From the NCBI RefSeq assembly GCF_002252585.1, contig NZ_NQLD01000012.1: a stretch of DNA of 64,000 nucleotides. One strand, given 5' to 3'. Source of the DNA: Methanocatella intestini (GTDB taxonomy: Archaea > Methanobacteriota > Methanobacteria > Methanobacteriales > Methanobacteriaceae). Below the pieces are notes generated by a model. The model was not told the origin of the DNA and did not search any database. It worked only from the letters and a program-made list of their open reading frames with translations. A program made the position numbers and the translations under genes. Below, piece after piece: positions 1 to 9,291 of the stretch; positions within the stretch are counted from its first letter, which is position 1, and the number at the start of each line of letters is the position of its first letter.

Positions 1-1
1 A

Positions 2-1168
2 GATGGTAAAAAAGAAAGTGTTGCTGTAAACAATGGTAGTGCTAAAGTGGTTATTAATAATTTAACTAGTGGAAATCATAGTGTTGAAATTAATTATAGT
101 GGTGATGATAAATATGCTTCTGCTACTTTGATTAGAAACATAACAGTAATTCCTGTAGAATTTAAGTTAAGTATTAATGAACTTATTAAATTCCAGGGAG
201 GAACAGACAAGCTTATAGCTACTTTAATTGATGGTCAAGGAAATCCAATTATTAATGCATCAATTGTTTTTACTGTCAATGGTGTGAATTATACTAAATA
301 CACTAATAAGAGTGGTGTTGCTTCAATGGGCATTAATTTAAAAGCTGGAGTTTATAATGCATCAGCTACTTACAATAGCACAACAGTTAGCTCAACAGTA
401 ACAATTAAATCTACTGTTATTGGCCATGATATTGTTAAAATGTTTAGAAATGCAACTCAGTATTCTGCACTATTTTTAGATGGCAACGGTAAGGCTTTAG
501 TTAATGCTACTGTTAAGTTTAACATTAACGGTGTTTTCTATACTAAATCTACCAATGATGAAGGTATAGCTACTTTAAACATCCAACTGCTTCCTAAAGA
601 ATATATCATAACCAACTATAACCTTGTTACCGGTGAGGAAAACTCAAATAAAGTAACTGTCAAATCTTTACTTGTTGATAACTCTGATTTGGTTAAATAT
701 TACTTAAATGAATCCAGCTATACTCTTAAAGTAATTGGTAAAGACGGTAAAGTAGCAGCTGGTCAGGAAGTAACCTTCAACATCAACGGAGTCTTTTACC
801 ACAGAGTATCTGATGACAATGGTATCGTTAGCTTAGGTATTAAGTTACGTCCGGGCACCTACATCGTAACAGCTGAATACGAAGGCTGCTGGGTATCTAA
901 CAACATTACAGTATTGCCAACTTTAATTACCAAAGATCTTGACATGAAATACCTAGACGGCAGCAATTTCACTGCACAAACATTAGACGGTCAAGGCAAA
1001 GCATTAGCTAAGCAGAACATATCATTTAACGTAAACGGTGTATTCTACCATAAAACAACAGATGAAAACGGTATAGCTAACTTGAATATCCGTTTAAACC
1101 CAGGTAAATATATCATTACTTCTATCTGGAACGAATACCAAGTTGGAAACAATATTACAATTGCTTAA
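2..1168 (+). CDS. Adhesin-like surface protein, C-terminal part (5' end outside window)
   Basis: The frame is open from the first bases of the window, so the N-terminus lies upstream. The visible 388 or so residues are repeated Ig-like (Big_3-type) modules of about 85 residues, each with the pattern FNINGVFY-x-TxxxGxAxLxIxLxPGxYxIT. Such proteins are secreted, cell-envelope-associated adhesin-like proteins of Methanobrevibacter. The last module is nearly identical to the last module of the next gene. From about base 480 onward, C-ending codons become more frequent than in the 5' part, which suggests a mosaic gene. A hairpin terminator follows the stop. The family call is firm; the ligand is unknown. 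Confidence 0.85.
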   Translation, partial: DGKKESVAVNNGSAKVVINNLTSGNHSVEINYSGDDKYASATLIRNITVIPVEFKLSINELIKFQGGTDKLIATLIDGQGNPIINASIVFTVNGVNYTKYTNKSGVASMGINLKAGVYNASATYNSTTVSSTVTIKSTVIGHDIVKMFRNATQYSALFLDGNGKALVNATVKFNINGVFYTKSTNDEGIATLNIQLLPKEYIITNYNLVTGEENSNKVTVKSLLVDNSDLVKYYLNESSYTLKVIGKDGKVAAGQEVTFNINGVFYHRVSDDNGIVSLGIKLRPGTYIVTAEYEGCWVSNNITVLPTLITKDLDMKYLDGSNFTAQTLDGQGKALAKQNISFNVNGVFYHKTTDENGIANLNIRLNPGKYIITSIWNEYQVGNNITIA

Positions 1169-1170
1169 AA

Positions 1171-1207
1171 AAGAAGATTTTAAATTCTTCTTTACCTTTT
1201 TTCTTTT
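1171..1207 (+). terminator. Hairpin plus T-run terminator
   Basis: A 7-bp stem (AAGAAGA at 1171-1177, TCTTCTT at 1186-1192) is followed by a T-rich run, directly after the stop codon of the first adhesin-like gene. Confidence 0.6.
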
Positions 1208-1376
1208 TAACTTTAATAATGCTGTTATATTGAAGTATAGGCGATATTATTTGTTTTTATCTTCAAAAGGATTATATTGTATTAGAGCAAATATATATTA
1301 CATGCATTCATATAGTTGGATAAATGGCATAATATGGATGCTAAGAATATTCTTATATATAATGGAGAGATTAATT

Positions 1377-4370
1377 ATGAATAAAAAGATACTTGTTTTT
1401 CTTCTTGTTGCTATAGTTGCTCTTTCACTTTCAGCAGTTTCTGCTGCTGATAACACAACTGATGATGTTAGTGTATTATCATCTTATGATGATAATGCAG
1501 TTGTAAGTGAAGCAACTAATGATATATCTATAGATGTTACAGCTAAAGATATCACTTATGGTGAAAATGCAACTGTCGAAGCTAAAATAATTCCAAATAC
1601 TACTACTGGTAATATTAAATTCAGTTTAGATAATAAAATCAATCAATCTGGAGTTATTGCTAATGGTAGTGCAAGTGTAATTTTTACAAACTTAGAAATT
1701 GGTAAACATAGTGTAATTGCAAGTTATAATGGAACTAATTCCACCCCATTTGTATTTAATGTAAATAAAATTTCTGTGTATAACATGACTATAGATGCAC
1801 CTGCTGTATTCTATGGAAATAATGTTTCTGCAGTTATAACTTTACCTGAAGATGCAACTGGTGATGTAAATATAACTATTGGCAATAAAACTTACAATGG
1901 AAAACTTGTTAGTGGTAAAACTACTATTGCTATACCAAATTTAGCTACAGGAAATACTAATGCTACTGTAGTTTACTTTGGTGATAAAAAATATGCTAAT
2001 AAAACTATTAACACTACTTTCACTGTAACTGGTAACACTGTTACAAATGATACCTTTTTCACTTACTTTGGGAAAGATGGTGTTTTAAATAATGATATTA
2101 CCTTTTCTGATTTAATATTTGCAGGTAATTTCAGTGGACTTAATTTAAGTACCCTTACTATTGATAAAAAAATCAATTTAATTGGTGAAAAAGCTATTTT
2201 AAAGGATATTTCTCTTGTAATTAAAGCAGATAATATTTCTGTTTCTAATTTTGCCATTGTTTTAACTAACACTAGTGGTGTTGAATCAGCAATTGATGTA
2301 AGAGGAGCTAATGCAAATATAGATGCCAACATATTTTCAGTTAATAGTGCTTTTGATAAAAACAGTTTTGTAATTAATGCTGAAAATGCAGTTAATTTAA
2401 CTATTAACAACAACACTATTGTTTATTCCGGTAAAACTAATGGCAATGGCATTAATAATATTATTAGAATAATTGATTCTGATAATGTGAATATTTTAAA
2501 TAATTATATTTTTGCTGAAATCCCTTCAGTTCCTGTAAATTATATGCCTCCTACTTGGGCTGCTACTGTAATGTCTGCAGGTATTTATGTTGAAGGATCT
2601 GCTAATTTAAATATAGCTTCAAACAATATTGCTATTGAATATAACAATGCTAGTGGAGCTTATGATACTATTCATAATTTATACATTGAAGGTGGGAATA
2701 ATGCAATTATAGAAAACAACAATATAAGTACCAAAGGTCATACCTATGTTTACGGTATTACTATTAGTGGTAAAAACTTTACAATAGCATCAAATGCTTT
2801 TTACTCTGATTCTGATAACTATTATGCTGATGGTATTCAAATATATGACAATTCAAATGGTATTTTAAAAGACAATGAAGTGTTTGTTGAATCTCCAGTT
2901 GTTGCATATGGTATTTACTCAAGTAATTGGGGTGACAAAGCCAATAACATTACATACAACAACAATAATGTTGTAGGTAACTCCAGTTACATTTATGGTA
3001 TTTATGTAAGTGGAAATAATGAAACTTTAATTGGAAACGAAATAACTCTTGTTGGTAACTTTACTACAGGTGTTGCATCTAGTGCAAGTACTGTAACCCT
3101 AAATAAAAATGATATTATCACTAATGGTAATAATATAGGTAATGCAAGCAAATGCGGTGACTCTATCATTGCTGAAACTACCGGTGTTAAAATTGCTTAT
3201 GGTAATGCAACTGTAACTAACTGTACTGTTAAAACTACTGGTGAATACACAGTTAATACTACTGGTGCAGGATCTGTAACTTATAATTCTTTAGTTTCAA
3301 ATGTTGGTTTAGGAGATAAAACTGTTCAGGCTAATAATAAAACTATTGTAGCAAATAATGGTCCTAAATTCTTAATTGATGTTCCAGAACTTGTTAAAAT
3401 TTATGGCAGTGCTGATAAACTTATTGCTATTTTGACTGATTCAAGTCATAATCCTATAGCAAATGCTAATATTACATTTAATATTAATGGCAGAAATTAT
3501 ACAAAACTTACTAATGGAACTGGTGTTGCATCTATGGATATTAATTTAGTATCAGGATCTTACAAAGTAACTGCTACTTATGAAAATACTACTGTAGAAT
3601 CTAGCATAATTGTAACTCCAACTATATTAGCTAATGATATTGTTAAATTCTATCGTAATGATACTCATTTTGTTGCAAAATTCACTGACAGCAATGGTAC
3701 AGCATTAAAAGATAATACTACTGTTAAATTCAATATTAATGGTGTATTCTATAAAGCAAATATTACTAATGGTACTGCTACATTACGTATTTGGTTAAAC
3801 CCTGGAAAATATGTTTTAACTGCATTCAATTCTGTAACAGGTGAAGAATTAGGATTTAATGTTACTGTATTATCAACTGTAATAACTGAAAACTTAGTAA
3901 AATACTACAAAAATGAATCACAATTTGTTGTTAAAGTATTAAATGGTGATGGAACACCAGCTAATGGTACAAATGTAACCTTCAATATTAATGGTGTATT
4001 CTACACTAAAGAGGTTATTAATGGTACTGCTACATTAAATATTAATTTATATCCTGGTGATTATATCATTACAACTATGTATGGTAAATATGCAGTTGGA
4101 AATAATGTTACTGTATTGCCAACTTTAATTACAAAAGATTTAGACATGAAATTCCAAGACGGCAGCAATTTCACTGCAAAAACTTTAGATGGTCAAGGTA
4201 AACCATTAGCTAATCAAAACATAACATTTAATGTAAACGGTGTATTCTACAACAGAACAACTGATGAAAATGGTATGGCTAACTTACTAATTAGATTAAA
4301 TCCAGGTAAATATATTATCACATCTATCTGGAACGAATACCAAGTTGGAAGAACTATAACAATTGCTTAA
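1377..4370 (+). CDS. Secreted adhesin-like protein with Ig repeats and beta-helix
   Basis: 997 residues from ATG 1377, which has a GGAGAG ribosome-binding site at 1364. The frame is open further upstream but has no plausible start there. The N-terminal signal peptide (MNKKILVFLLVAIVALSLS then AVSAA) implies export. Ig-like modules follow to about residue 220. Then comes a right-handed parallel beta-helix region rich in N-x-I/V repeats (about residues 225-660), and four Ig-like modules at the C-terminus. No C-terminal membrane anchor is visible. It is tandem to another family member and shares an almost identical last module, ending in IWNEYQVG-x-x-ITIA. Probably a surface adhesin or cell-wall-associated protein; the ligand is unknown. 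Confidence 0.88.
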   Translation: MNKKILVFLLVAIVALSLSAVSAADNTTDDVSVLSSYDDNAVVSEATNDISIDVTAKDITYGENATVEAKIIPNTTTGNIKFSLDNKINQSGVIANGSASVIFTNLEIGKHSVIASYNGTNSTPFVFNVNKISVYNMTIDAPAVFYGNNVSAVITLPEDATGDVNITIGNKTYNGKLVSGKTTIAIPNLATGNTNATVVYFGDKKYANKTINTTFTVTGNTVTNDTFFTYFGKDGVLNNDITFSDLIFAGNFSGLNLSTLTIDKKINLIGEKAILKDISLVIKADNISVSNFAIVLTNTSGVESAIDVRGANANIDANIFSVNSAFDKNSFVINAENAVNLTINNNTIVYSGKTNGNGINNIIRIIDSDNVNILNNYIFAEIPSVPVNYMPPTWAATVMSAGIYVEGSANLNIASNNIAIEYNNASGAYDTIHNLYIEGGNNAIIENNNISTKGHTYVYGITISGKNFTIASNAFYSDSDNYYADGIQIYDNSNGILKDNEVFVESPVVAYGIYSSNWGDKANNITYNNNNVVGNSSYIYGIYVSGNNETLIGNEITLVGNFTTGVASSASTVTLNKNDIITNGNNIGNASKCGDSIIAETTGVKIAYGNATVTNCTVKTTGEYTVNTTGAGSVTYNSLVSNVGLGDKTVQANNKTIVANNGPKFLIDVPELVKIYGSADKLIAILTDSSHNPIANANITFNINGRNYTKLTNGTGVASMDINLVSGSYKVTATYENTTVESSIIVTPTILANDIVKFYRNDTHFVAKFTDSNGTALKDNTTVKFNINGVFYKANITNGTATLRIWLNPGKYVLTAFNSVTGEELGFNVTVLSTVITENLVKYYKNESQFVVKVLNGDGTPANGTNVTFNINGVFYTKEVINGTATLNINLYPGDYIITTMYGKYAVGNNVTVLPTLITKDLDMKFQDGSNFTAKTLDGQGKPLANQNITFNVNGVFYNRTTDENGMANLLIRLNPGKYIITSIWNEYQVGRTITIA

Positions 4371-4407
4371 GAGATTTTAACTAATCTCTTATCTTTTTCT
4401 TTTTTTA
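4369..4407 (+). terminator. Perfect 8-bp hairpin terminator
   Basis: AAGAGATT (4369-4376) pairs with AATCTCTT (4383-4390) and a T-rich run follows. The stem overlaps the stop codon of the adhesin-like gene. Confidence 0.65.
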
Positions 4408-4443
4408 GAAACTTTTATTATACTGTTTTATTTAAATAATATT

Positions 4444-4992
4444 ATGGTTAACATAAGTAAACTCACAGCAGATGTTAATGTGTCTGAATATTATGATAAA
4501 TATGTTGACATAGAAAAATTTTTAGAAATCTGTAAAGAATGTGATCAGTATGACAACAATTGGGGTTGCCCTCCTTTTGATTTTGACCCTGATGAAATCT
4601 GGAATTCATATAATAAACTTAAAATAATTGCTTTTAAATTTGATTTTTCACAAGAGGAGTTAGACAGAACATATACCCCTAATGAATTGAATTTTATTAT
4701 AAAAAGACTTGAGCGAATGAAAGTCAAATTAATGAATGACATATATGCATTGGAAAGTGAAGATTCTTTAGGTTTATTTATTGGGCACTGTAATTTATGT
4801 ATGAAATGCACTAAAACAATTGGTATGCCTTGTAAGATGCCATTTAAGTTAAGATATTCTATTGAATCACTTGGTGGGGATGTTGACAGAACAATTGAAG
4901 ATACTTTTGGTTATAAAATCATCTATGCAAAAGATGGGAAATTACCTGAATATATGATTTTTGTCGGTGGTTTACTCTATGACAAAAAATAA
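4444..4992 (+). CDS. DUF2284 predicted metal-binding protein
   Basis: 182 residues. The motif NNWGCPPF near residue 40 and the paired cysteines at CKEC (about residue 30) and CNLCMKC (about residue 118) are typical of DUF2284 proteins, thought to bind metal or an Fe-S cluster. The function is unknown. It lies 21 bp upstream of npdG on the same strand and is likely cotranscribed with it. Confidence 0.8.
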   Translation: MVNISKLTADVNVSEYYDKYVDIEKFLEICKECDQYDNNWGCPPFDFDPDEIWNSYNKLKIIAFKFDFSQEELDRTYTPNELNFIIKRLERMKVKLMNDIYALESEDSLGLFIGHCNLCMKCTKTIGMPCKMPFKLRYSIESLGGDVDRTIEDTFGYKIIYAKDGKLPEYMIFVGGLLYDKK

Positions 4993-5013
4993 CTTTCCTT
5001 GGAGGATAAAAAA

Positions 5014-5694
5014 ATGAAAATTGGTATAATTGGTGGAACAGGACCTCAAGGTCTTGGAATTGCAAAACGTTTAGCTATTGCAGGTGAAGATGTAATTGTG
5101 GGATCTCGTAAAGAAGAAAAAGCTTTAACTGTTGTTGGTGAAGCTAATGAGGAAATTAAAGAGCACAATCCTAAAGAGTTAGTTGGTATGGCTAATGAAG
5201 ATGCAGCAGCTGCAGCTGATGTGTTAATTTTAACCGTACCTTTACAGGCTCAAAGTGCAACTTTAAAGACTATTAAAGAAAATGCAAAAGGAAAAGTACT
5301 TTTAGATGCAACTGTACCATTGGAAACAGCTATTGGCGGACCGGTAAGTAATCCTTTACATATAAATCCGGGTTCAGCAGCAGAAAGGGCGGCAAAAATC
5401 TTAAAAGATGCAGATGTTAAAGTCGTTGCAGCATTTAACAATATCAGTAACTCTCATTTGGCAAATATTCCAGACCCAATTGAATGTGACTGTTTGATTT
5501 GTGGTGATGATAAGGAAGCTAAAGAGATAGCTAGTGATATTATTGAAAAAATACCTGGTTTAAGATCTATTGATATTGGGCCTTTAAATAAAGCTCATTT
5601 AATTGAATCTATTACCCCATTGCTAATTGGTATGAACATTAAATTCAAATCTCATTATGGTGGATTTAGAATAACTGGTATTGATTTTGAATAA
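5014..5694 (+). CDS. npdG: F420H2:NADP+ oxidoreductase
   Basis: 226 residues. This enzyme transfers hydride between reduced coenzyme F420 and NADP+, supplying NADPH in methanogens. The N-terminal Rossmann motif GIIGGTGPQGLGIAKRLA and the following VGSRKEEKA NADP-binding segment are characteristic, as is the 'PLHINPGSAAE' region. ATG 5014 is chosen because a strong GGAGG (4999-5004 area) precedes it; the in-frame TTG at 4999 would overlap that site. It follows the DUF2284 gene closely. Confidence 0.92.
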   Translation: MKIGIIGGTGPQGLGIAKRLAIAGEDVIVGSRKEEKALTVVGEANEEIKEHNPKELVGMANEDAAAAADVLILTVPLQAQSATLKTIKENAKGKVLLDATVPLETAIGGPVSNPLHINPGSAAERAAKILKDADVKVVAAFNNISNSHLANIPDPIECDCLICGDDKEAKEIASDIIEKIPGLRSIDIGPLNKAHLIESITPLLIGMNIKFKSHYGGFRITGIDFE

Positions 5695-5724
5695 AATCTT
5701 TACCTTATTTTTTTTTGAATTACA

Positions 5725-6054
5725 ATGAAAAAAGTAAAAATAACAGTTTTAAAAACAACATTCCAAGAGGATTTGGCTAAAGAATATGGTATTGATGATT
5801 TGGGAGTATGTCCGATTCTAAATGAAGGTGAAGTTTATTATGGGGATTGGGCAAAGCCTGAAGGCTTTTGTGATGAAGCATGGAAAGCAATATATCAGTA
5901 TGTATTTGCATTGTCTCACGGTGTTGATAATTTATTTTATTATGGGGATTGGATTAAAAAACCAGGTATAGCTATTGTCAGTTGTAATGATGGGTTAAGG
6001 CCAGTTATATTTAAATTGGAAACTACTGATATTGAATCTACTTCAGATGATTAA
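5725..6054 (+). CDS. TIGR04076 family protein
   Basis: 109 residues with conserved elements of the TIGR04076 family: KVKITVLK at the N-terminus, the KPEGFCDEAWKAIYQYVFAL block at about residues 48-67, and SCNDGLRPVIFKLE near the C-terminus. The family has no established function. The gene overlaps the convergent CAT-like gene by 17 bp at their 3' ends. Confidence 0.8.
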   Translation: MKKVKITVLKTTFQEDLAKEYGIDDLGVCPILNEGEVYYGDWAKPEGFCDEAWKAIYQYVFALSHGVDNLFYYGDWIKKPGIAIVSCNDGLRPVIFKLETTDIESTSDD

Positions 6055-6664
6055 AGTTTTCCTGTGCTTTTTTGTAAAATAATCCTAATTCTCTGCCATT
6101 AACAAAAATATGGCTTACAGTAATAGCTACACTCATTTCATAGTTTTTATTTACTTTTCCCCAGGTTATTAATGGCTGTATTTGATTTCCAGTTAATATT
6201 CCGCTTGTTATTGATTCAAAATCAACCCATGGAATACAGGAGTAATTAGCTATATTTTCACAGTCTCGTTTTTCCATTTCAACATTGAATTCATCTATTT
6301 TGCCGGATAACACATCAGCTGATGTTTTTTTAACATAATTATGCCAGTTTTCAAAGTCATTAAATGTTTCAGGTGGTTTTACTCTCATTTCTTTATAGAT
6401 TTCATTGTTTTCATCCATTATTGGGCAGACTCCATCTAAATAATTATGTTCAATTACTTTATCGTTAACTATTCTTCTTTTAAGCTGAGGTATGGAGTTT
6501 ACAGCTTCCATTAAACACCCTAAAGACAATACAAAAAATGAATAGTTATTTTCTTTTGAATATTTCCACATTTTTTCAACGTTGATTCTGGCAGTCATTG
6601 AATATCTTGATGACTGGAAATTAATAAAAGGATTTTCATTTAAATTAAAATCAATTTCTTTCAT
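6038..6664 (-). CDS. Chloramphenicol acetyltransferase-like protein
   Basis: 208 residues, the usual length and layout of CAT trimer subunits. The C-terminal active-site motif HHxxxDG appears as SHIFVNG (about residues 185-191). The catalytic histidine is kept, but the usual aspartate is asparagine. The N-terminal 'NPFINFQSSRYSMTARI' block fits CAT-fold proteins. Many archaeal homologues have unknown acyl acceptors, so drug resistance should not be assumed. Confidence 0.78.
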   Translation of the reverse strand: MKEIDFNLNENPFINFQSSRYSMTARINVEKMWKYSKENNYSFFVLSLGCLMEAVNSIPQLKRRIVNDKVIEHNYLDGVCPIMDENNEIYKEMRVKPPETFNDFENWHNYVKKTSADVLSGKIDEFNVEMEKRDCENIANYSCIPWVDFESITSGILTGNQIQPLITWGKVNKNYEMSVAITVSHIFVNGRELGLFYKKAQENFNHLK

Positions 6665-6789
6665 ATTTATTTCACCTTTTAAATTGAACTTTTTTTGATA
6701 GTTACTTTTTTATACTTATATTTTAATAAATATTAATGTTAAATTCATAAATATTTTGTTAATTTGTTTAAAAAAAGGTTGTTTTAACG

Positions 6790-8124
6790 ATGAAAGTTGT
6801 TATTGTTGGTGGGGGAGCAGGCGGAATGTCTACTGCCTCAAATATTAGGCGTTTAGATAAAGATGCAGAAATTACTGTTATAACTCGTGATGAAAATGTG
6901 GCATATTCTCCATGTGCTATTCCTTATGTATTGTCTGGAAAGATTTCTTCTTTTGACGATATTATTATGAAAACACCTGAAGATTATAAAGAAGTCAATA
7001 TTGATGTTTTAATAAAATCTGAAGTAACTGCAGTTGACAGCAGTAAAAAAACTGTCACTTATGAAAATGCAGATGGTGAAAAAACTATTGATTATGATAA
7101 ATTGGTTTTAGCTACTGGGGGAAACCCCTTTGTACCTCCTATGGAAGGTGTGGATTTAGAGGGTGTTTTCCAAATAAGAAACATTGAGGACGGTAGGAAA
7201 GTTCAGCAATGGGCTAAAACTTCTAAAAGTGCTGTTGTAACTGGTGCCGGATTAATTGGTATTGAAATTGTTTTTGCTCTTAAAGAATTAGGTTTAAATG
7301 TTACTTTAAGTGAAATGATGCCTCAAATTGTTCCAAGATCTCTTGATAGTGATATGGCTGATATTTTAACCAGATATTTGAAAATGGAAAATATTCAGGT
7401 AATGCTTGGTGAACCTATTACTAAATTGGAAGGAGAAGGTGGAAAAGTTAAAAAAGCATATTTCGGTGACGGAAGCTGTATTGATGCAGATATGGTTATT
7501 TTAGCTACTGGTGTAAGGCCTGAATTGGAATTAGCTAAAATGGCTGGCTGTGATATCGGAAGATGGGCTATTTTAGTTAATGAAAAAATGGAAACTTCTG
7601 TTGAAGATGTTTATGCTCTTGGAGACTGTGTTGAATCTCAGGATTTAATTCTTCAAGCTAATACCATCAGTCATTTAGGTACTACTGCTGTTCGTGAATC
7701 CAAGACATTAGCTCGTACAATAACTGGTAAAAAATCTAATTTCAATCCTGTATTAAATGCTATGGTTTCTAAAGTAGGTAAATTAGAGTTTGGTGCTGTT
7801 GGTTTAACTTCCAGTTTTGCTCAGCAAAACAATATTAAACCTATTGTTGAAAAAGTAGAAGCACTTACAAGAGCCCGTTATTATCCTAATGCTAAACCTA
7901 TGGATATTAAGATTATCTGTGACTGTAATGGTAGAATTATCGGTTGTCAAATAATTGCTGAAGAAAGAGTAGCTGAAAGAATTGATACAATGACTTTAGC
8001 TATTACTCAGGGCTTAAGTTGCTTTGAATTAAGTAATGTTGAATTTGCTTATGCGCCTCCAGTATCTATGGTTACTGATCCTTTAGTACTTGCTGTAGAA
8101 GAAGTTAGTAAGAAATTTAACTAA
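6790..8124 (+). CDS. FAD-dependent NAD(P)H / CoA-disulfide reductase-type oxidoreductase
   Basis: 444 residues. The N-terminal FAD motif GGGAGGMSTA is followed by the single redox cysteine in AYSPCAIPY (Cys42), the hallmark of CoA-disulfide reductases and NADH oxidases (peroxide or disulfide reduction via one Cys). A second Rossmann motif (VVTGAGLIGIEIV) binds NAD(P)H, and VYALGDCVE binds FAD. A C-terminal dimerisation domain is present. Which substrate it reduces (oxygen, peroxide or CoA disulfide) cannot be told from sequence. Confidence 0.85.
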   Translation: MKVVIVGGGAGGMSTASNIRRLDKDAEITVITRDENVAYSPCAIPYVLSGKISSFDDIIMKTPEDYKEVNIDVLIKSEVTAVDSSKKTVTYENADGEKTIDYDKLVLATGGNPFVPPMEGVDLEGVFQIRNIEDGRKVQQWAKTSKSAVVTGAGLIGIEIVFALKELGLNVTLSEMMPQIVPRSLDSDMADILTRYLKMENIQVMLGEPITKLEGEGGKVKKAYFGDGSCIDADMVILATGVRPELELAKMAGCDIGRWAILVNEKMETSVEDVYALGDCVESQDLILQANTISHLGTTAVRESKTLARTITGKKSNFNPVLNAMVSKVGKLEFGAVGLTSSFAQQNNIKPIVEKVEALTRARYYPNAKPMDIKIICDCNGRIIGCQIIAEERVAERIDTMTLAITQGLSCFELSNVEFAYAPPVSMVTDPLVLAVEEVSKKFN

Positions 8125-8203
8125 CTTTTACGTGTAAACTTTTAAATACTTTTAGTTACTATAATATATTATATAAGAAATAAAATTTTTAGAGAGTGAT
8201 ATT

Positions 8204-9076
8204 ATGCCAGAACATGGACATCATGGTCATGGAGGAGAAATGACTCCTGAACAACAAAAACAAATGATTGAACAACAGCTCAACCTCTCAAAAAACTTAG
8301 GACAAATTAAATATAAAATTGCTGTTATGAGTGGTAAAGGTGGAGTTGGAAAATCAACAGTAGCTGCAAATATTGCAGAAGCTTTTCAAAAAGAAGGATT
8401 TACTACAGGAATATTGGATGCAGATATTCATGGTCCAAACATACCAAAAATGTTAGGTGTAGAAGATCAGGACATTATGATTAACGAAGAACGTCATATG
8501 ATGCCAGTTGAAGCACCAAGCGGTCTTAAAGTAATGTCAATGGCATTTATGTTAGACAGTATCGACACACCTATTATCTGGAGAGGTCCACAAAAAACAG
8601 GAAGTATTAAACAGTTAATAGCTGATGTAGCATGGGGTCCTCTTGATGTTCTTATTATTGATAACCCGCCGGGCACTGGTGATGAACCATTAACAGTTTT
8701 ACAGACAATTCCTGATATTGATGCAGTAGTTATGGTAACTACTCCTAATGTAGTATCCCAGGAAGATGTTTTAAAATGTGTAAAAATGGTTGAAATGTTA
8801 AATGTGGAAAACATTGGTTTAGTTGAAAACATGGCTTACTATGAATGTCCGCATTGTGGTGAAAAACTCCATATCTTTGGTAAAGGTGATGGAAAAGAGT
8901 TTGCTGATGAAATGGAAATTACTTATCTTGGAGATTTACCATTAACTGAAAAAGTATCAAATTCACCTAATAAAGGTGGAGTAATGGTTACTATTGAACC
9001 TAAATCAGATGTAACTAAAAGATTCACTGAAATAGTTAATGATATTCAGGATGATTTCTTTAAAAAAGAAGATTAA
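8204..9076 (+). CDS. Mrp/NBP35 family ATP-binding Fe-S cluster carrier
   Basis: 290 residues. The P-loop SGKGGVGKST (about residues 43-52) is the deviant Walker A of Mrp/NBP35 ATPases, which bind and transfer Fe-S clusters as dimers. The CPHC motif near residue 215 supplies cluster ligands. The N-terminus is His-rich (PEHGHHGHGG) and could bind metal. It stands alone, with its own terminator. Confidence 0.9.
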   Translation: MPEHGHHGHGGEMTPEQQKQMIEQQLNLSKNLGQIKYKIAVMSGKGGVGKSTVAANIAEAFQKEGFTTGILDADIHGPNIPKMLGVEDQDIMINEERHMMPVEAPSGLKVMSMAFMLDSIDTPIIWRGPQKTGSIKQLIADVAWGPLDVLIIDNPPGTGDEPLTVLQTIPDIDAVVMVTTPNVVSQEDVLKCVKMVEMLNVENIGLVENMAYYECPHCGEKLHIFGKGDGKEFADEMEITYLGDLPLTEKVSNSPNKGGVMVTIEPKSDVTKRFTEIVNDIQDDFFKKED

Positions 9077-9109
9077 TTCTCTTCTTTTTAAACTACTTTT
9101 TTTATAAAA
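9063..9109 (+). terminator. 10-bp stem terminator overlapping the Mrp stop codon
   Basis: AAAAAGAAGA (9063-9072) pairs with TCTTCTTTTT (9080-9089), with further T-runs after it. Confidence 0.6.
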
Positions 9110-9291
9110 TATTTAATGTCTTATAATTGCTATGTAAACTGCATTAATAAGGGCAATATCTTTAGAAGAAATAAAATATAAACAGCAACTCCAGTTATGA
9201 TGATATATAGATTGGAGGCAATGTAACTACTGGAAATAATGTTGTTAATTAGCTGTTTTTGTTCCAGCAATAGCTATAAAAGAAATTAAAA

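Noticed and set aside
1143..1376. Upstream extension of the second adhesin-like ORF
   Set aside because: The signal peptide starts at ATG 1377 with a ribosome-binding site; the upstream part crosses the previous gene's end and terminator.
2063..2416. Antisense ORF within the adhesin-like gene
   Set aside because: Composition follows the repeats of the sense gene; no start signals.
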